Shown in pieces: positions 1-10,941 of a stretch of 64,000 nt of DNA (positions within the stretch are counted from its first letter, which is position 1; every line of letters begins with the position of its first letter). A program made the position numbers and the translations under genes. Origin of the DNA: Streptomyces brevispora (GTDB taxonomy: Bacteria; Actinomycetota; Actinomycetes; Streptomycetales; Streptomycetaceae). Location of the stretch: positions 3,720,001 through 3,784,000 of the forward strand of contig NZ_VIWW01000001.1 in the NCBI RefSeq assembly GCF_007829885.1, read 5' to 3'. Below the pieces are notes generated by a model, which saw nothing but the letters and a program-made list of their open reading frames with translations, did no database searches and was not told where the DNA came from.

Positions 1-275
1 GGATACTGGCCGGTTTCCCCGACGAGCGCCCCGGTGCCGTCCAGGCCACCGGCGGTGCCGGACCCGCCTCGCTGATCGGCCTGAAGCTGGCCAAGGGCGA
101 GGCCACCGGACAGCCGCGGGTGGTCTCTCCGCGTGGTGAGACCCCGCGCGACCAAGCCCCGCGCGACGAACCGCACAAGGGCGCCGAGCACCTCAGCTCC
201 CACGACGCACCGCAGCAGACCTCGGCATCCGACCCGGACCACCCGGCCGGTCCCGCCGCCGAGGAGGGGGAGTGA
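1..275 (+). CDS. nuoE: NADH-quinone oxidoreductase subunit E (3' end only)
   Basis: This is the C-terminal part of NuoE (24-kDa subunit); its start lies outside the window. The frame opening at base 3 reads ILAGFPDERPG, then GLKLAKGEATG, then an acidic, disordered tail ending EEGE and a TGA at 273-275. NuoE carries the [2Fe-2S] cluster N1a and belongs to the NADH-oxidising module with NuoF and NuoG. The cysteine ligands lie upstream and cannot be checked. The stop overlaps the nuoF start, so translation is coupled. The long tail beyond the fold is common in actinobacterial NuoE. Identification rests mainly on position before nuoF. Confidence 0.85.
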   Translation, partial: ILAGFPDERPGAVQATGGAGPASLIGLKLAKGEATGQPRVVSPRGETPRDQAPRDEPHKGAEHLSSHDAPQQTSASDPDHPAGPAAEEGE

Positions 276-1639
276 TGACGTTGGCCGCCGAAATCGACAA
301 GAACGGGACCAGTCCCGAGAAGCTTCTGGCACCGGTCCTGTCCGCCTTCTGGGACGAACCCGAGTCCTGGACCCTGGAGACCTACCGCCGCCACGAGGGC
401 TACGAGGGGCTGCGCAAGGCCCTCGCCATGTCCCCGGACGACCTCATCGCGTACGTCAAGGACTCCGGTCTGCGCGGCCGCGGCGGCGCGGGCTTCCCCA
501 CCGGGATGAAGTGGCAGTTCATCCCGCAGGGCGACGGCAAACCGCACTACCTGGTGGTCAACGCCGACGAGTCGGAGCCTGGGACCTGCAAGGACATCCC
601 GCTCCTCTTCGCCAACCCGCACAGCCTCATCGAAGGCATCGTGATCGCCTGCTACGCGATCCGCTCCTCGCACGCCTTCATCTACCTGCGCGGCGAAGTC
701 GTCCCCGTACTGCGGCGGCTGCACGAGGCCGTGCGCGAGGCGTACGAAGCGGGCTACCTCGGTACGGACATCATGGGCTCCGGACTCGATCTGGAACTCA
801 CCGTGCACGCGGGCGCCGGCGCGTACATCTGCGGTGAGGAGACCGCACTGCTCGACTCGCTCGAAGGACGGCGCGGCCAGCCCCGGCTGCGGCCCCCCTT
901 CCCCGCGGTCGCCGGTCTGTACGCCTGCCCCACCGTGGTGAACAACGTCGAGTCCATCGCCTCGGTTCCCGCGATCCTGAACAAGGGCAAGGACTGGTTC
1001 AAGTCGATGGGCAGCGAGAAGTCCCCGGGCTTCACGCTCTACTCGCTCAGCGGACACGTCGCGGGACCCGGCCAGTACGAGGCCCCGCTCGGCGTCACGC
1101 TGCGCCAGCTCCTCGACATCAGCGGCGGGATGCGCCCCGGCCACCGGCTCAAGTTCTGGACCCCGGGCGGCTCCTCCACCCCGATGTTCACCGAGGAGCA
1201 CCTCGACGTGCCCCTCGACTACGAGGGCGTCGGCGCCGCCGGTTCCATGCTCGGAACCAAGGCGCTCCAGTGCTTCGACGAGACGACCTGCGTCGTGCGG
1301 GCCGTCACCCGGTGGACCGAGTTCTACGCCCACGAGTCCTGCGGCAAGTGCACGCCGTGCCGTGAGGGCACCTACTGGCTCGTCCAGCTGCTCCGCGACA
1401 TCGAGGCCGGCAAGGGACAGATGTCCGACCTCGACAAGCTGAACGACATCGCCGACAACATCAACGGCAAGTCGTTCTGCGCCCTCGGCGACGGCGCCGC
1501 CTCGCCGATCTTCTCCTCGCTCAAGTACTTCCGCGAGGAGTACGAGCAGCACATCACGGGCAAGGGCTGCCCCTTCGATCCCGCCAAGTCGACCGTCTGG
1601 GCCGACGACAAGAACGCTCACCGGGGGGTGAACGCATGA
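272..1639 (+). CDS. nuoF: NADH-quinone oxidoreductase subunit F (NADH/FMN-binding)
   Basis: NuoF (51-kDa subunit, 455 aa) oxidises NADH with FMN and passes electrons to 4Fe-4S cluster N3. The nucleotide/flavin glycine-rich motif GRGGAGFP is at about 69-76, and NADESEPGT follows at 97-105. The N3 ligands are Cys357, Cys360 and Cys363 in ESCGKCTPC, plus Cys403 in SFCALGDGA. Length is normal for the family. The GTG at 272 is followed at once by ATG at 275; either may be used, and both overlap the nuoE stop. The gene sits in the nuoE-N operon and overlaps nuoG by 4 bp. Confidence 0.97.
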   Translation: MMTLAAEIDKNGTSPEKLLAPVLSAFWDEPESWTLETYRRHEGYEGLRKALAMSPDDLIAYVKDSGLRGRGGAGFPTGMKWQFIPQGDGKPHYLVVNADESEPGTCKDIPLLFANPHSLIEGIVIACYAIRSSHAFIYLRGEVVPVLRRLHEAVREAYEAGYLGTDIMGSGLDLELTVHAGAGAYICGEETALLDSLEGRRGQPRLRPPFPAVAGLYACPTVVNNVESIASVPAILNKGKDWFKSMGSEKSPGFTLYSLSGHVAGPGQYEAPLGVTLRQLLDISGGMRPGHRLKFWTPGGSSTPMFTEEHLDVPLDYEGVGAAGSMLGTKALQCFDETTCVVRAVTRWTEFYAHESCGKCTPCREGTYWLVQLLRDIEAGKGQMSDLDKLNDIADNINGKSFCALGDGAASPIFSSLKYFREEYEQHITGKGCPFDPAKSTVWADDKNAHRGVNA

Positions 1640-4143
1640 CAGTCACCACGAGTGCGCCCTCCGGGGGCGGCGAGGCGGCTCTCCCGCCCGAGGACCTCGT
1701 CACGCTGACCATCGACGGCATCGAGATCAGCGTGCCCAAGGGCACCCTGGTCATCCGGGCCGCCGAACTCCTCGGCATCGAGATCCCGCGCTTCTGCGAC
1801 CACCCGCTCCTCGACCCGGTCGGCGCCTGCCGCCAGTGCATCGTCGAGGTCGAGGGCCAGCGCAAGCCGATGGCGTCCTGCACCATCACCTGCACCGACG
1901 GCATGGTCGTCAAGTCGCAGATCACCTCGCCCGTCGCCGAGAAGGCGCAGAAGGGCGTGATGGAGCTGCTGCTGATCAACCATCCGCTGGACTGCCCCGT
2001 CTGCGACAAGGGCGGCGAGTGCCCCCTGCAGAACCAGGCGATGTCGCACGGCGACACCGACTCACGCTTCGACGGCAAGAAGCGCACCTTCGAGAAGCCC
2101 GTCCCGATCTCCACCCAGGTGCTGCTGGACCGTGAGCGGTGCGTGCTCTGCGCGCGCTGCACCCGGTTCTCCAACCAGGTGGCGGGCGACCCGATGATCG
2201 AGCTGCTCGAGCGCGGCGCGCTCCAGCAGGTCGGCACCGGCGAGGGCGATCCGTTCGAGTCGTACTTCTCCGGCAACACCATCCAGATCTGCCCCGTCGG
2301 GGCACTGACCTCGGCGGCGTACCGGTTCCGTTCCCGCCCCTTCGACCTGGTGTCGTCGCCCTCGGTGTGCGAGCACTGTGCGGGCGGCTGCGCCACCCGC
2401 ACCGACCACCGGCGCGGCAAGGTCATGCGGCGGCTCGCCTCCAACGACCCCGAGGTCAACGAGGAGTGGCTCTGCGACAAGGGCCGCTTCGGCTTCCGCT
2501 ACGCGCAGCAGCGCGACCGGCTCACCACCCCGCTGGTACGCAACGAGGCCGGTGAGCTGGAACCGGCGAGCTGGCCCGAGGCACTGGAGGCGGCCGCCGC
2601 CGGACTCTCCGCCGCACGCGGCCGGGCCGGGGTCCTCACGGGCGGCCGGCTGACCGTCGAGGACGCGTACGCGTACAGCAAGTTCGCCCGGATCGCCCTG
2701 GACACCAACGACATCGACTTCCGGGCCCGGGTGCACAGCAGCGAGGAGGGCGACTTCCTGGCCTCCCGCGTCGCCGGGCGCGGACGCGATCTGGACGGCA
2801 GCGGGGTCACGTACACCTCGCTGGAGAAGGCCCCGACCGTGCTGCTGGTCGGCTTCGAGTCCGAGGAGGAGGCGCCCGGCGTCTTCCTGCGGCTGCGCAA
2901 GGCGAACCGCAAGCACGGCCAGCGGACCTTCGCCGTCGCCTCGCACGCCACCCGCGGGCTCACGAAGGCGGGCGGCACGCTGCTGCCGGCCGCCCCCGGT
3001 ACCGAGACGGAGTGGCTGGACGCGATCGCGGGCGGTGTCGGCCTGGACGGCGACGGCGCGGCCGCGGCCGAGGCGCTGCGCGGTGCCGGCGCCCTGATCG
3101 TGGTGGGGGAGCGACTGGCCGGCGTGCCGGGCGGTCCGACCGCCGCGGTACGGGCGGCGACCGCCACCGGCGCGACCCTGGTGTGGATTCCCCGGCGGGC
3201 CGGCGAACGCGGTGCGCTGGAGGCGGGCGCACTCCCGTCGCTGCTGCCCGGCGGCCGCCCGTCCACCGACCCGCGGGCCCGGGACGAGGTGGCGGCGCTC
3301 TGGGGCGTCGCCGAACTCCCGTCCCGGTTCGGCCGCGACACCGGCCAGATCATCGAGGCCGCGGCCACCGGCGAACTGGGCGCGCTGCTCGTCGCCGGGG
3401 TCGAGACCGCGGACCTGCCCGATCCGGGCCGGGCCCTGGAGGCCCTGGACCGGGTCGGCTTCCTGGTCTCGCTGGAGCTCCGGCCCAGCGAGGTCACCGA
3501 CCGCGCCGATGTGGTGTTCCCGGTGGCCGCGGTCGCCGAGAAGTCCGGCACCTTCCTCAACTGGGAGGGCAGGGCGCGGATGTTCGAGGCCGCGCTGAAG
3601 CCCGAGCAGATGACCCGGACCCTGGCACCGGGCGACGCCCGGGTGCTGCACATGCTGGCCGACGCGATGGATGTCCACCTCGCGCTGCCGGACCTGAAGT
3701 CGGTGCGCCGCGAGCTGGACCGGCTCGGCGGCTGGCAGGGCGCGCACGCGGACAGCCCGCGCGAGCCGGCCCAGCCGCTGCCCCGGCCCGGCGACGGCGA
3801 GGCGGTCCTCGCGGGCCACCGGCTGCTGCTCGACCTGGGCCGGCTCCAGGAGGGCGATGCGGCGCTGGCCGGGACCCGGCACGCCGCGGTCGCCCGGCTC
3901 TCCGCCGGCACCGCCGCCGAGACCGGCGTCAAGGACGGCGATCTGCTGGCCGTCAGCGGACCGGCGGGCAGTGTCGAACTCCCGCTCCAGGTCACCGACA
4001 TGCCGGACCGGGTGGTCTGGGTGCCGCTGAACTCCGTCGGACGGGGCGTACCGGCCGGTACTGGTGCCCAGCCCGGCGGTCTGGTGCGGATCGGCCCCGC
4101 CGCACCGGGTACTCCCGACGTCACACCGGAGGTGCGAGCGTGA
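1636..4143 (+). CDS. nuoG: NADH-quinone oxidoreductase subunit G
   Basis: NuoG (75-kDa subunit, 835 aa) carries most peripheral-arm iron-sulfur clusters. The [2Fe-2S] N1b ligands are Cys54, Cys65, Cys68 and Cys82. His116 with Cys120, Cys123 and Cys129 fits the His-Cys3 cluster N5. Cys169, Cys172, Cys175 and Cys219 fit N4. Cys245, Cys248, Cys252 and Cys280 form an extra 4Fe-4S site of the N7 type, which only some bacteria keep. The C-terminal half is the degenerate molybdopterin-oxidoreductase-like domain. It overlaps nuoF by 4 bp and the nuoH GTG at its stop codon. Confidence 0.97.
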   Translation: MTVTTSAPSGGGEAALPPEDLVTLTIDGIEISVPKGTLVIRAAELLGIEIPRFCDHPLLDPVGACRQCIVEVEGQRKPMASCTITCTDGMVVKSQITSPVAEKAQKGVMELLLINHPLDCPVCDKGGECPLQNQAMSHGDTDSRFDGKKRTFEKPVPISTQVLLDRERCVLCARCTRFSNQVAGDPMIELLERGALQQVGTGEGDPFESYFSGNTIQICPVGALTSAAYRFRSRPFDLVSSPSVCEHCAGGCATRTDHRRGKVMRRLASNDPEVNEEWLCDKGRFGFRYAQQRDRLTTPLVRNEAGELEPASWPEALEAAAAGLSAARGRAGVLTGGRLTVEDAYAYSKFARIALDTNDIDFRARVHSSEEGDFLASRVAGRGRDLDGSGVTYTSLEKAPTVLLVGFESEEEAPGVFLRLRKANRKHGQRTFAVASHATRGLTKAGGTLLPAAPGTETEWLDAIAGGVGLDGDGAAAAEALRGAGALIVVGERLAGVPGGPTAAVRAATATGATLVWIPRRAGERGALEAGALPSLLPGGRPSTDPRARDEVAALWGVAELPSRFGRDTGQIIEAAATGELGALLVAGVETADLPDPGRALEALDRVGFLVSLELRPSEVTDRADVVFPVAAVAEKSGTFLNWEGRARMFEAALKPEQMTRTLAPGDARVLHMLADAMDVHLALPDLKSVRRELDRLGGWQGAHADSPREPAQPLPRPGDGEAVLAGHRLLLDLGRLQEGDAALAGTRHAAVARLSAGTAAETGVKDGDLLAVSGPAGSVELPLQVTDMPDRVVWVPLNSVGRGVPAGTGAQPGGLVRIGPAAPGTPDVTPEVRA

Positions 4144-5543
4144 CTGCCTTCGCTCAACTGGCCGCGGCCCCGCACGGCGCGGTGCTCGCCGCCGAGGACC
4201 TGTCGATGTTCGGCACCGACCCCTGGTGGCTCGTCGTCGTCAAGGCGGTCTTCTGCTTCGCGTTCCTGATGGTGACCGTGCTCTTCTCCATCGTGTGGGA
4301 GCGCAAGGTCGTCGCCTGGATGCAGCTGCGCATCGGTCCCAACCGGCACGGCCCCTGGGGCATGCTCCAGTCGCTCGCCGACGGCATCAAGCTGATGCTG
4401 AAGGAGGACCTGGTCGTCAAGCGGGCGGACAAGGTCGTCTACGTCCTCGCCCCGATCGTCGCCGCCGTACCGGCGTTCATGGCGATCGCGGTGATCCCGT
4501 TCGGCCCGTCCGGCAACGAGGTCTCGATCTTCGGGCACCGTACGGCGATGCAGCTCACCGACCTGCCGATCGCGATGCTCTACATCCTCGCGGTCGCCTC
4601 GGTCGGGATCTACGGCATCGTGCTGGCGGGCTGGTCCTCCGGATCGACGTACCCGCTGCTCGGCGGCCTGCGCTCGTGCGCGCAGATGATCAGCTACGAG
4701 ATCGCGATGGGCGCCGCGTTCGCCTCGGTGTTCCTCTACTCCGGGTCGATGTCGACCTCGAAGATCGTGGAGGCGCAGCAGGACCGCTGGTTCATCCTGC
4801 TGCTGCCGGTCTCGTTCATCATCTACATCATCACGATGGTCGGTGAGACCAACCGCGCCCCGTTCGACATGCCGGAGTCCGAGGGTGACCTGGTCGGCGG
4901 ATTCAACACCGAGTACTCGTCGATCAAGTTCGCGATGTTCATGCTTGCCGAGTACGTCAACATGGTCACCGTCTCCGCGGTCTCCATCACCCTGTTCCTG
5001 GGCGGCTGGCGGGCCCCGTGGCCGATCAGCACCTTCTGGGAGGGCGCGAACCACGGCTGGTGGCCGATGCTCTGGTTCGTCATCAAGGTGCAGCTGCTGC
5101 TGTTCTTCTTCATCTGGCTGCGCGGCACGCTGCCCCGGGTCCGCTACGACCAGCTGATGAAGCTGGGCTGGAAGGTCCTGATCCCGGTCTCCGTGGTCTG
5201 GCTGATGCTGGTCGCCACGGTGCGGGCGCTGCGCAACGAAGGCTACGACTACTCGAAGATCCTGCTCTACGTGGCCGGGGCCGTGATCGCGATCCTGCTG
5301 ATCTCCTTCGTCGTCGACATGTTCCGCGACAAGAAGGGCCGGGAGGTCGCGCAGGACGCGAAGCCGGAGCCCGAGTTCGACCCGATGGCGGGCGGATTCC
5401 CGGTGCCACCGCTGCCCGGACAGACCCTGCCGCCGGTGCCGCGGCGAGTGCCGCGCCGTGAGCGAGAGCTCGTTGTCAGTGGTGGCGTGGATACTCAGAG
5501 TGACGGAAATCCGAGTGACGGAAAGGAGGCCGACCATGTCTGA
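4140..5543 (+). CDS. nuoH: NADH-quinone oxidoreductase subunit H
   Basis: NuoH (467 aa) is the membrane subunit at the junction with the peripheral arm and lines the quinone channel. Standard signatures are present: [37 protein letters not shown] and [13 protein letters not shown] followed by TEYSS. About eight membrane segments precede a charged cytoplasmic C-terminal extension of about 60 residues ending in [11 protein letters not shown], beyond the usual length near 330-400. The GTG start at 4140 overlaps the nuoG stop. It contrasts with the divergent NuoH2 at 47927. Confidence 0.96.
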   Translation: MTAFAQLAAAPHGAVLAAEDLSMFGTDPWWLVVVKAVFCFAFLMVTVLFSIVWERKVVAWMQLRIGPNRHGPWGMLQSLADGIKLMLKEDLVVKRADKVVYVLAPIVAAVPAFMAIAVIPFGPSGNEVSIFGHRTAMQLTDLPIAMLYILAVASVGIYGIVLAGWSSGSTYPLLGGLRSCAQMISYEIAMGAAFASVFLYSGSMSTSKIVEAQQDRWFILLLPVSFIIYIITMVGETNRAPFDMPESEGDLVGGFNTEYSSIKFAMFMLAEYVNMVTVSAVSITLFLGGWRAPWPISTFWEGANHGWWPMLWFVIKVQLLLFFFIWLRGTLPRVRYDQLMKLGWKVLIPVSVVWLMLVATVRALRNEGYDYSKILLYVAGAVIAILLISFVVDMFRDKKGREVAQDAKPEPEFDPMAGGFPVPPLPGQTLPPVPRRVPRRERELVVSGGVDTQSDGNPSDGKEADHV

Positions 5544-6258
5544 ACTGCCTGAGTCGCGGGGGTCCGAGAGGCCGCCGAAGGCCACCGGGCCGACGGGGTC
5601 GAGCGCGGCTTCCGGGGGTTCGGGGGCCGGCGGGTCCGCCCAGTCCCCGCAGTCCTCGGACGACAAGTTCCAGAATCCGGTGGCCGGCTTCGGCGTGACC
5701 TTCAAGGCCATGTTCAAGAAGCGGCTGACCGAGCAGTATCCGGAGACGCCGAAGGTGACGGCGCCGCGCTTCCACGGCCGGCACCAGCTCAACCGTCACC
5801 CGGACGGCCTGGAGAAGTGCATCGGCTGCGAGCTGTGTGCCTGGGCCTGCCCGGCGGACGCGATCTACGTCGAGGGCGCGGACAACACCGACGAGGAGCG
5901 CTACTCCCCGGGGGAGCGCTACGGCCGCGTCTACCAGATCAACTACGCGCGCTGCATTCTCTGCGGACTGTGCATCGAGGCCTGCCCGACCCGGGCGCTG
6001 ACGATGACCAATGAGTTCGAGCTCGCCAACACCACCCGCGAGAGCCTCATCTACACCAAGGACGAGCTGCTCGCGGGCCTGGAGGAAGGCATGGTCGACA
6101 GCCCGCACGCGATCTTCCCCGGCACGGACGAACAGGACTACTACCGGGGCCTGGTGACCGAGGCCGCCCCCGGTACGGAGCGCCAGGTCGCCGTCTCCAA
6201 GGGTGAGAAGCCGTCCGACAGCGAGAGCAACGGCTCGGCGCAGGAGGTGGACGCATGA
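5536..6258 (+). CDS. nuoI: NADH-quinone oxidoreductase subunit I (2x 4Fe-4S)
   Basis: NuoI (240 aa) is the ferredoxin-like subunit holding clusters N6a and N6b, which pass electrons to NuoB. Two classic motifs are visible: Cys95, 98, 101 and 105 ([11 protein letters not shown]) and Cys140, 143, 146 and 150 ([11 protein letters not shown]). The first 50 residues are a Ser/Gly/Pro-rich extension. I chose ATG 5536 because AAAGGAGG lies 6 nt upstream at 5522-5529; the frame is open further back to 5458. The start overlaps the nuoH stop by 8 bp. Confidence 0.96.
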   Translation: MSELPESRGSERPPKATGPTGSSAASGGSGAGGSAQSPQSSDDKFQNPVAGFGVTFKAMFKKRLTEQYPETPKVTAPRFHGRHQLNRHPDGLEKCIGCELCAWACPADAIYVEGADNTDEERYSPGERYGRVYQINYARCILCGLCIEACPTRALTMTNEFELANTTRESLIYTKDELLAGLEEGMVDSPHAIFPGTDEQDYYRGLVTEAAPGTERQVAVSKGEKPSDSESNGSAQEVDA

Positions 6259-7085
6259 CCGGCCTGGCCGCTGCGGCCTCCCAGACGTCGACCGGCGAGG
6301 CCTTCCAGTTCTGGGTGCTCGGCACCGTCGCCGTGCTCGGCGCGCTGTCCACCGTACTGATGAAGAGGGCCGTGCACAGTGCGCTGAGCCTCGCCGGGAC
6401 CATGATCGTCCTGGCGGTCTTCTATCTCGCCAACGGCGCCTACTTCCTGGGCATCGTCCAGGTCGTCGTCTACACCGGCGCGATCATGATGCTGTTCCTC
6501 TTCGTGGTCATGCTCGTCGGTGTCACGGCGGCGGACTCGCTGAAGGAGACCCTCAAGGGTCAGCGCTGGATGGCCGTCGGCTGCGGGCTCGGCTTCGGTG
6601 TCCTGCTGATCGCGGGCATCGGCAACGCCTCGCTGAACAGCTTCAACGGGCTCGGCACGGCCAACACCGAGCACGGCGGGAACGTGGAGGGGCTCGCCAG
6701 CCTCATCTTCACCAAGTACGTCTTCGCCTTCGAGATCACCGGCGCACTGCTGATCACCGCGACCGTCGGCGCGATGGTGCTCACCCACCGCGAGCGCACC
6801 GAACGGGCCAAGAACCAGCGGGAGATGTCCGAGGAGCGCGTACGCAGCAGTCATCTGCCGCCGCTGCCCGCCCCCGGTGTCTACGCCCGGCACAACGCCG
6901 TGGACATCGCCGGAATGCTCCCCGACGGCACACCGTCGGAACTCACCGTGATGCAGACGCTGCGCAAGCGCGGCCAGATGCGCGATGTGTCCCACGAGTC
7001 GCTCGCCGAACTCAAGGCGCTCGAACAGCGCTCCGGCGAACGGCTCGGCCGGGACACCGCAGAAGAAGAGGAGGTCGCCAAGTGA
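6255..7085 (+). CDS. nuoJ: NADH-quinone oxidoreductase subunit J
   Basis: NuoJ (276 aa) is a small antiporter-flanking membrane subunit of complex I. Five hydrophobic segments fill roughly residues 15-180. [20 protein letters not shown] is the hallmark TM3 region with its conserved Tyr and Gly. The C-terminal third is a hydrophilic tail of about 90 residues ending in EEEEVAK, longer than in enteric NuoJ. It overlaps nuoI by 4 bp at the start and nuoK by 4 bp at the end. Confidence 0.95.
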   Translation: MTGLAAAASQTSTGEAFQFWVLGTVAVLGALSTVLMKRAVHSALSLAGTMIVLAVFYLANGAYFLGIVQVVVYTGAIMMLFLFVVMLVGVTAADSLKETLKGQRWMAVGCGLGFGVLLIAGIGNASLNSFNGLGTANTEHGGNVEGLASLIFTKYVFAFEITGALLITATVGAMVLTHRERTERAKNQREMSEERVRSSHLPPLPAPGVYARHNAVDIAGMLPDGTPSELTVMQTLRKRGQMRDVSHESLAELKALEQRSGERLGRDTAEEEEVAK

Positions 7086-7381
7086 ATCCGGTCAACTACC
7101 TCTATCTCGCCGCGCTGTTGTTCACCATCGGCGCGTCCGGGGTGCTGATCAGGCGGAACGCGATCGTGGTGTTCATGTGCGTGGAGCTGATGCTCAACGC
7201 CTGCAACCTCGCGTTCGTCACCTTCTCCCGCATGCACGGAAACCTCGACGGCCAGATCATCGCCTTCTTCACGATGGTCGTCGCCGCCGCGGAGGTTGTT
7301 GTCGGGCTGGCGATCATCGTGTCGCTGTTCCGTTCCCGCCACTCGGCCTCGGTCGACGACGCCAGCCTGATGAAGCTGTAA
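7082..7381 (+). CDS. nuoK: NADH-quinone oxidoreductase subunit K
   Basis: NuoK (99 aa) is a three-helix, MrpC-like complex I subunit. The two functional glutamates of the family are present in [10 protein letters not shown] (TM2) and [10 protein letters not shown] (TM3). The GTG start at 7082 overlaps the nuoJ stop; the reading N-terminus is [14 protein letters not shown]. Length is typical, unlike NuoK2 (140 aa). A 15-bp gap with no overlap separates it from nuoL. Confidence 0.96.
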   Translation: MNPVNYLYLAALLFTIGASGVLIRRNAIVVFMCVELMLNACNLAFVTFSRMHGNLDGQIIAFFTMVVAAAEVVVGLAIIVSLFRSRHSASVDDASLMKL

Positions 7382-7396
7382 GGGGCGCTGGACCCA

Positions 7397-9298
7397 ATGA
7401 ACGCAGAGAACCTGATTGCGCTGCTTGTCGCGGCGCCCCTGCTCGGAGCGGCGGTGCTGCTCTGCGGCGGCCGACGCCTTGACCGCGCGGGCCACTGGCT
7501 CGGCACCCTGTTCGCCGCCGCCTCCTTCGTGATCGGCGTGGTGCTCTTCCTCGACATGCTGGGGAAGGGCGCCGACGACCGGGCGCTGCACCAGAAGCTG
7601 TTCAGCTGGATTCCGGTCGAGGGCTTCCAGGCCGATGTGGCCTTCCAGCTCGACCAGCTGTCGATGACCTTCGTGCTGCTGATCACCGGTGTGGGCACGC
7701 TGATCCACATCTACTCGATCGGCTACATGGCGCACGACGAGCGCCGGCGCCGCTTCTTCGGCTATCTGAACCTGTTCCTCGCGGCGATGCTGATCCTGGT
7801 CATCGCCGACAACTACCTGCTGCTGTACGTCGGGTGGGAGGGCGTCGGTCTGGCGTCGTACCTGCTCATCGGCTTCTGGCAGCACAAGCCCAGCGCGGCC
7901 ACCGCCGCGAAGAAGGCCTTCCTGGTCAACCGGGTCGGCGACATGGGCCTGTCGATCGCGATCATGCTGATGTTCACCACCTTCGGCACCTTCGCCTTCG
8001 GCCCCGTCCTGGCGGCCACCGGCCAGGCGAGCGAGGGCAAGCTGACGGCGATCGGCCTGATGCTGCTGCTCGCCGCCTGCGGCAAGTCCGCCCAGGTGCC
8101 GCTGCAGTCCTGGCTGGGCGACGCGATGGAGGGCCCGACCCCGGTCTCGGCCCTGATCCACGCCGCCACCATGGTGACCGCGGGCGTCTACCTCATCGTC
8201 CGGTCCGGCGCGATCTTCAACGCCGCCCCCGACGCACAGCTGGTCGTCGTGGTCGTCGGTGCGGTCACGCTGATCTTCGGGGCGATCGTCGGTTGCGCGA
8301 AGGACGACATCAAGAAGGCCCTCGCGGGCTCGACGATGTCGCAGATCGGCTACATGATCCTGGCCGCCGGGCTCGGCCCGATCGGCTACGTCTTCGCGAT
8401 CATGCACCTGGTGACGCACGGCTTCTTCAAGGCCGGGCTGTTCCTCGGCGCCGGTTCGGTCATGCACGGCATGAACGACGAGGTCGACATGAGGAAGTAC
8501 GGCGGCCTGCGCACGTACATGCCGGTCACCTTCATCACCTTCGGGCTCGGCTACCTCGCGATCATCGGCTTCCCCGGGCTGTCCGGCTTCTTCTCCAAGG
8601 ACAAGATCATCGAGGCGGCCTTCGCCAAGGGCGGCACCGAGGGCTGGATCCTCGGCGCGGTCACGCTCCTGGGCGCCGCGATCACCGCGTTCTACATGAC
8701 GCGCGTGATGCTGCTGACGTTCTTCGGCGAGAAGCGCTGGCAGCCGGACGCCGAAGGACAGGCGCCGCATCCGCACGAGTCCCCGAAGTCCATGACCATC
8801 CCCATGATCGTGCTGGCGTTCGGTTCGGTCTTCGCCGGAGGCTTCTTCTCCATCGGCGACCGTTTCCTGCACTGGCTGGAGCCCGTCACCGGCCACGACC
8901 ACGGCGACGCCCCGGTCAGCGCGACCACCGTCACCGCCGCCACCATGGTGGTGCTCGTCATCGGTGTCGGCATCGCCTGGATGATGTACGGGCGCAAGCC
9001 TGTGCCCGCCGTCGCCCCGCGCGGTTCGCTGCTCACCCGGGCCGCCCGCCGCGATCTCCTCCAGGACGACTTCAACCACGTCGTCCTGGTCCGCGGCGGC
9101 GAGCACCTCACCCGCTCCCTGGTCTACGTCGACCACACCCTGGTCGACGGTGTCGTCAACGGCACGGCCGCCTCGATGGGCGGGCTCTCCGGCCGGCTGC
9201 GCAAACTGCAGAACGGCTACGCCCGCTCCTACGCGGTCTCGATGTTCGGCGGTACGGCGGTTCTCATCGCCGCGACCCTGCTGATGAGGGCGGTCTGA
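7397..9298 (+). CDS. nuoL: NADH-quinone oxidoreductase subunit L
   Basis: NuoL (633 aa) is the distal antiporter-like proton-pumping subunit with the long lateral helix. Conserved elements are [18 protein letters not shown] (TM5 Glu), [16 protein letters not shown] (TM7 Lys), [17 protein letters not shown] and [16 protein letters not shown]. About 14-16 membrane segments span the protein and a TM anchor closes it. ATG at 7397 follows AGGGGCG about 9 nt upstream. It lies in the nuo operon just before nuoM. Confidence 0.96.
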   Translation: MNAENLIALLVAAPLLGAAVLLCGGRRLDRAGHWLGTLFAAASFVIGVVLFLDMLGKGADDRALHQKLFSWIPVEGFQADVAFQLDQLSMTFVLLITGVGTLIHIYSIGYMAHDERRRRFFGYLNLFLAAMLILVIADNYLLLYVGWEGVGLASYLLIGFWQHKPSAATAAKKAFLVNRVGDMGLSIAIMLMFTTFGTFAFGPVLAATGQASEGKLTAIGLMLLLAACGKSAQVPLQSWLGDAMEGPTPVSALIHAATMVTAGVYLIVRSGAIFNAAPDAQLVVVVVGAVTLIFGAIVGCAKDDIKKALAGSTMSQIGYMILAAGLGPIGYVFAIMHLVTHGFFKAGLFLGAGSVMHGMNDEVDMRKYGGLRTYMPVTFITFGLGYLAIIGFPGLSGFFSKDKIIEAAFAKGGTEGWILGAVTLLGAAITAFYMTRVMLLTFFGEKRWQPDAEGQAPHPHESPKSMTIPMIVLAFGSVFAGGFFSIGDRFLHWLEPVTGHDHGDAPVSATTVTAATMVVLVIGVGIAWMMYGRKPVPAVAPRGSLLTRAARRDLLQDDFNHVVLVRGGEHLTRSLVYVDHTLVDGVVNGTAASMGGLSGRLRKLQNGYARSYAVSMFGGTAVLIAATLLMRAV

Positions 9299-9303
9299 TC
9301 ACC

Positions 9304-10941
9304 ATGTCCTTTCCCCTCCTGACAGCGACGGCGGCGATCCCGGCGATCGGCGCGATCGCCACCGCCGCCGTCCCGGCCGCGCGGCGCACGTTCGCCAAAT
9401 GGCTGGCGCTGCTCTTCTCGCTGGCCACCCTCGTCCTGGCGGGCATCGCGCTCGCCCGCTTCGAACCCGGCGGCAGCCGCTTCCAGCTCACCGAATCGCA
9501 CGCCTGGATCAAGGACTTCGGCGTGCGGTACGAGCTGGGGGTGGACGGCATCGGCGTGGCGCTCATGGCGCTCACCGCCCTGCTCATGCCCTTCATCATC
9601 CTGGCGGCCTGGCACGACGCCGACCCGTCCCCAAGCTCTCAACTTCGTTCGAGCAGGGGAGGCCCCAACGAGAACAAGCCCTATCGATGGCGGCCCACCC
9701 AGGGCTTCTTCGCCCTGATGCTGATGACGGAAGCGATGGTGATCCTCTCCTTCGAGGCCACCGACGTCTTCCTCTTCTACATCCTGTTCGAAGCCATGCT
9801 CATCCCGATGTACTTCCTCATCGGCGGCTTCGGAGACCGGGCGACCTCCTCCGGCGCCGCTGCGGCGGCGGCGGGTGGCGGCGACGAGAACGCCGCGTCC
9901 CAACGCTCGTACGCGGCAGTGAAGTTCCTCCTCTACAACCTGGTCGGCGGCCTCATCATGCTGGCCGCGGTGATCGGGCTCTACACGGTCGCCGGGACGT
10001 TCTCGCTCTCCGAGATCGCCGAGGCCCGCGCCAACGGCACGTTCTCCATGGCGACCAGCACCGAGCGCTGGCTCTTCCTCGGGTTCTTCTTCGCCTTCGC
10101 GGTGAAGGCCCCGCTGTGGCCGCTGCACACCTGGCTGCCCAACGCCATGGGCGAGGCGACCTCCCCGGTCGCCGTGCTGATCACCGCGGTCGTCGACAAG
10201 GTCGGCACCTTCGCGATGCTGCGCTTCTGCCTCCAGCTCTTCCCGGAGGCCAGCAAGTGGGCCACGCCGGTGATCCTGGTCCTGGCGCTGATCAGCATCG
10301 TGTACGGGGCGCTGCTCGCCGTCGGCCAGCGCGACATCAAGCGGCTGATCGCCTACGCGTCGATCTCGCACTTCGGCTTCATCGTCCTCGGCATCTTCGC
10401 GATGACGAGCCAGGGGCAGTCGGGCGCGACGCTGTACATGGTCAACCACGGCATCTCGACGGCCGCGCTGATGCTGGTGGCGGGCTTCCTGATCAGCAGG
10501 CGCGGCTCGCGGCTCATCGCCGACTACGGCGGAGTGCAGAAGGTGGCCCCGATCCTGGCGGGCACCTTCCTGATCGGTGGTCTGGCCACCCTGTCGCTGC
10601 CGGGGCTCGCCCCGTTCGTCAGTGAGTTCCTGGTCCTGGTCGGCGTGTTCTCCGCGTACCCGGTGATCGGCATCATCGCCACCACCGGGATCGTGCTCGC
10701 CGCGATCTACGTCCTCGTCCTCTACCAGCGGACGATGACGGGACCGGTCAAGGCCGAGGTCCAGGGCATGGCGGACCTCAAGGTCCGCGAGCTGGTGGTG
10801 GTCGTCCCGCTGATCGCACTGCTGATCTTCCTGGGCGTCTACCCGAAGCCGCTGACGGAGATCGTCAACCCGGCGGTGCAGCACACCTTGTCGGACGTAC
10901 AGAAGAAGGACCCCCAGCCCCAGGTGGAGGCAGTCAAGTGA
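9304..10941 (+). CDS. nuoM: NADH-quinone oxidoreductase subunit M (with in-frame repeat insertion)
   Basis: NuoM (545 aa) is the middle-type antiporter-like pump subunit. ILFEAMLIPMYFLIGGF (TM5 Glu), VKAPLWPLHTWLPNA (TM7 Lys) and DIKRLIAYASISHFGF are diagnostic. Two loops look unusual. Residues near 110-123 (PSSQLRSSRGGPNE) are encoded by a dyad repeat at about 9629-9667. A poly-Ala/Gly loop follows GGFGDRATSSG. ATG 9304 is 5 bp after the nuoL stop. The 3' end overlaps the nuoN GTG by 4 bp. The frame stays open throughout, so the protein is probably functional. Confidence 0.95.
   Translation: MSFPLLTATAAIPAIGAIATAAVPAARRTFAKWLALLFSLATLVLAGIALARFEPGGSRFQLTESHAWIKDFGVRYELGVDGIGVALMALTALLMPFIILAAWHDADPSPSSQLRSSRGGPNENKPYRWRPTQGFFALMLMTEAMVILSFEATDVFLFYILFEAMLIPMYFLIGGFGDRATSSGAAAAAAGGGDENAASQRSYAAVKFLLYNLVGGLIMLAAVIGLYTVAGTFSLSEIAEARANGTFSMATSTERWLFLGFFFAFAVKAPLWPLHTWLPNAMGEATSPVAVLITAVVDKVGTFAMLRFCLQLFPEASKWATPVILVLALISIVYGALLAVGQRDIKRLIAYASISHFGFIVLGIFAMTSQGQSGATLYMVNHGISTAALMLVAGFLISRRGSRLIADYGGVQKVAPILAGTFLIGGLATLSLPGLAPFVSEFLVLVGVFSAYPVIGIIATTGIVLAAIYVLVLYQRTMTGPVKAEVQGMADLKVRELVVVVPLIALLIFLGVYPKPLTEIVNPAVQHTLSDVQKKDPQPQVEAVK
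9629..9667. repeat. Dyad repeat element inside nuoM
   Basis: The stretch folds as CCCC-AA-GCTC, a 12-nt centre holding AAC-TTC-GTT, then GAGC-A-GGGG, followed by AGGCCCC. From memory it closely resembles a short hairpin repeat scattered through Streptomyces intergenic regions (core AAGCTCTCGGCTTCGCTCGAGC). Here it lies within coding sequence and is read in frame as about 13 residues in a loop of NuoM. Membership in that repeat family is inferred, not searched. Confidence 0.6.

Noticed and set aside
2499..5792. A 1097-codon open frame on the minus strand
   Set aside because: It lies opposite nuoG/nuoH, is His/Arg/Asp/Gln-rich without domains, and is a GC-frame shadow.
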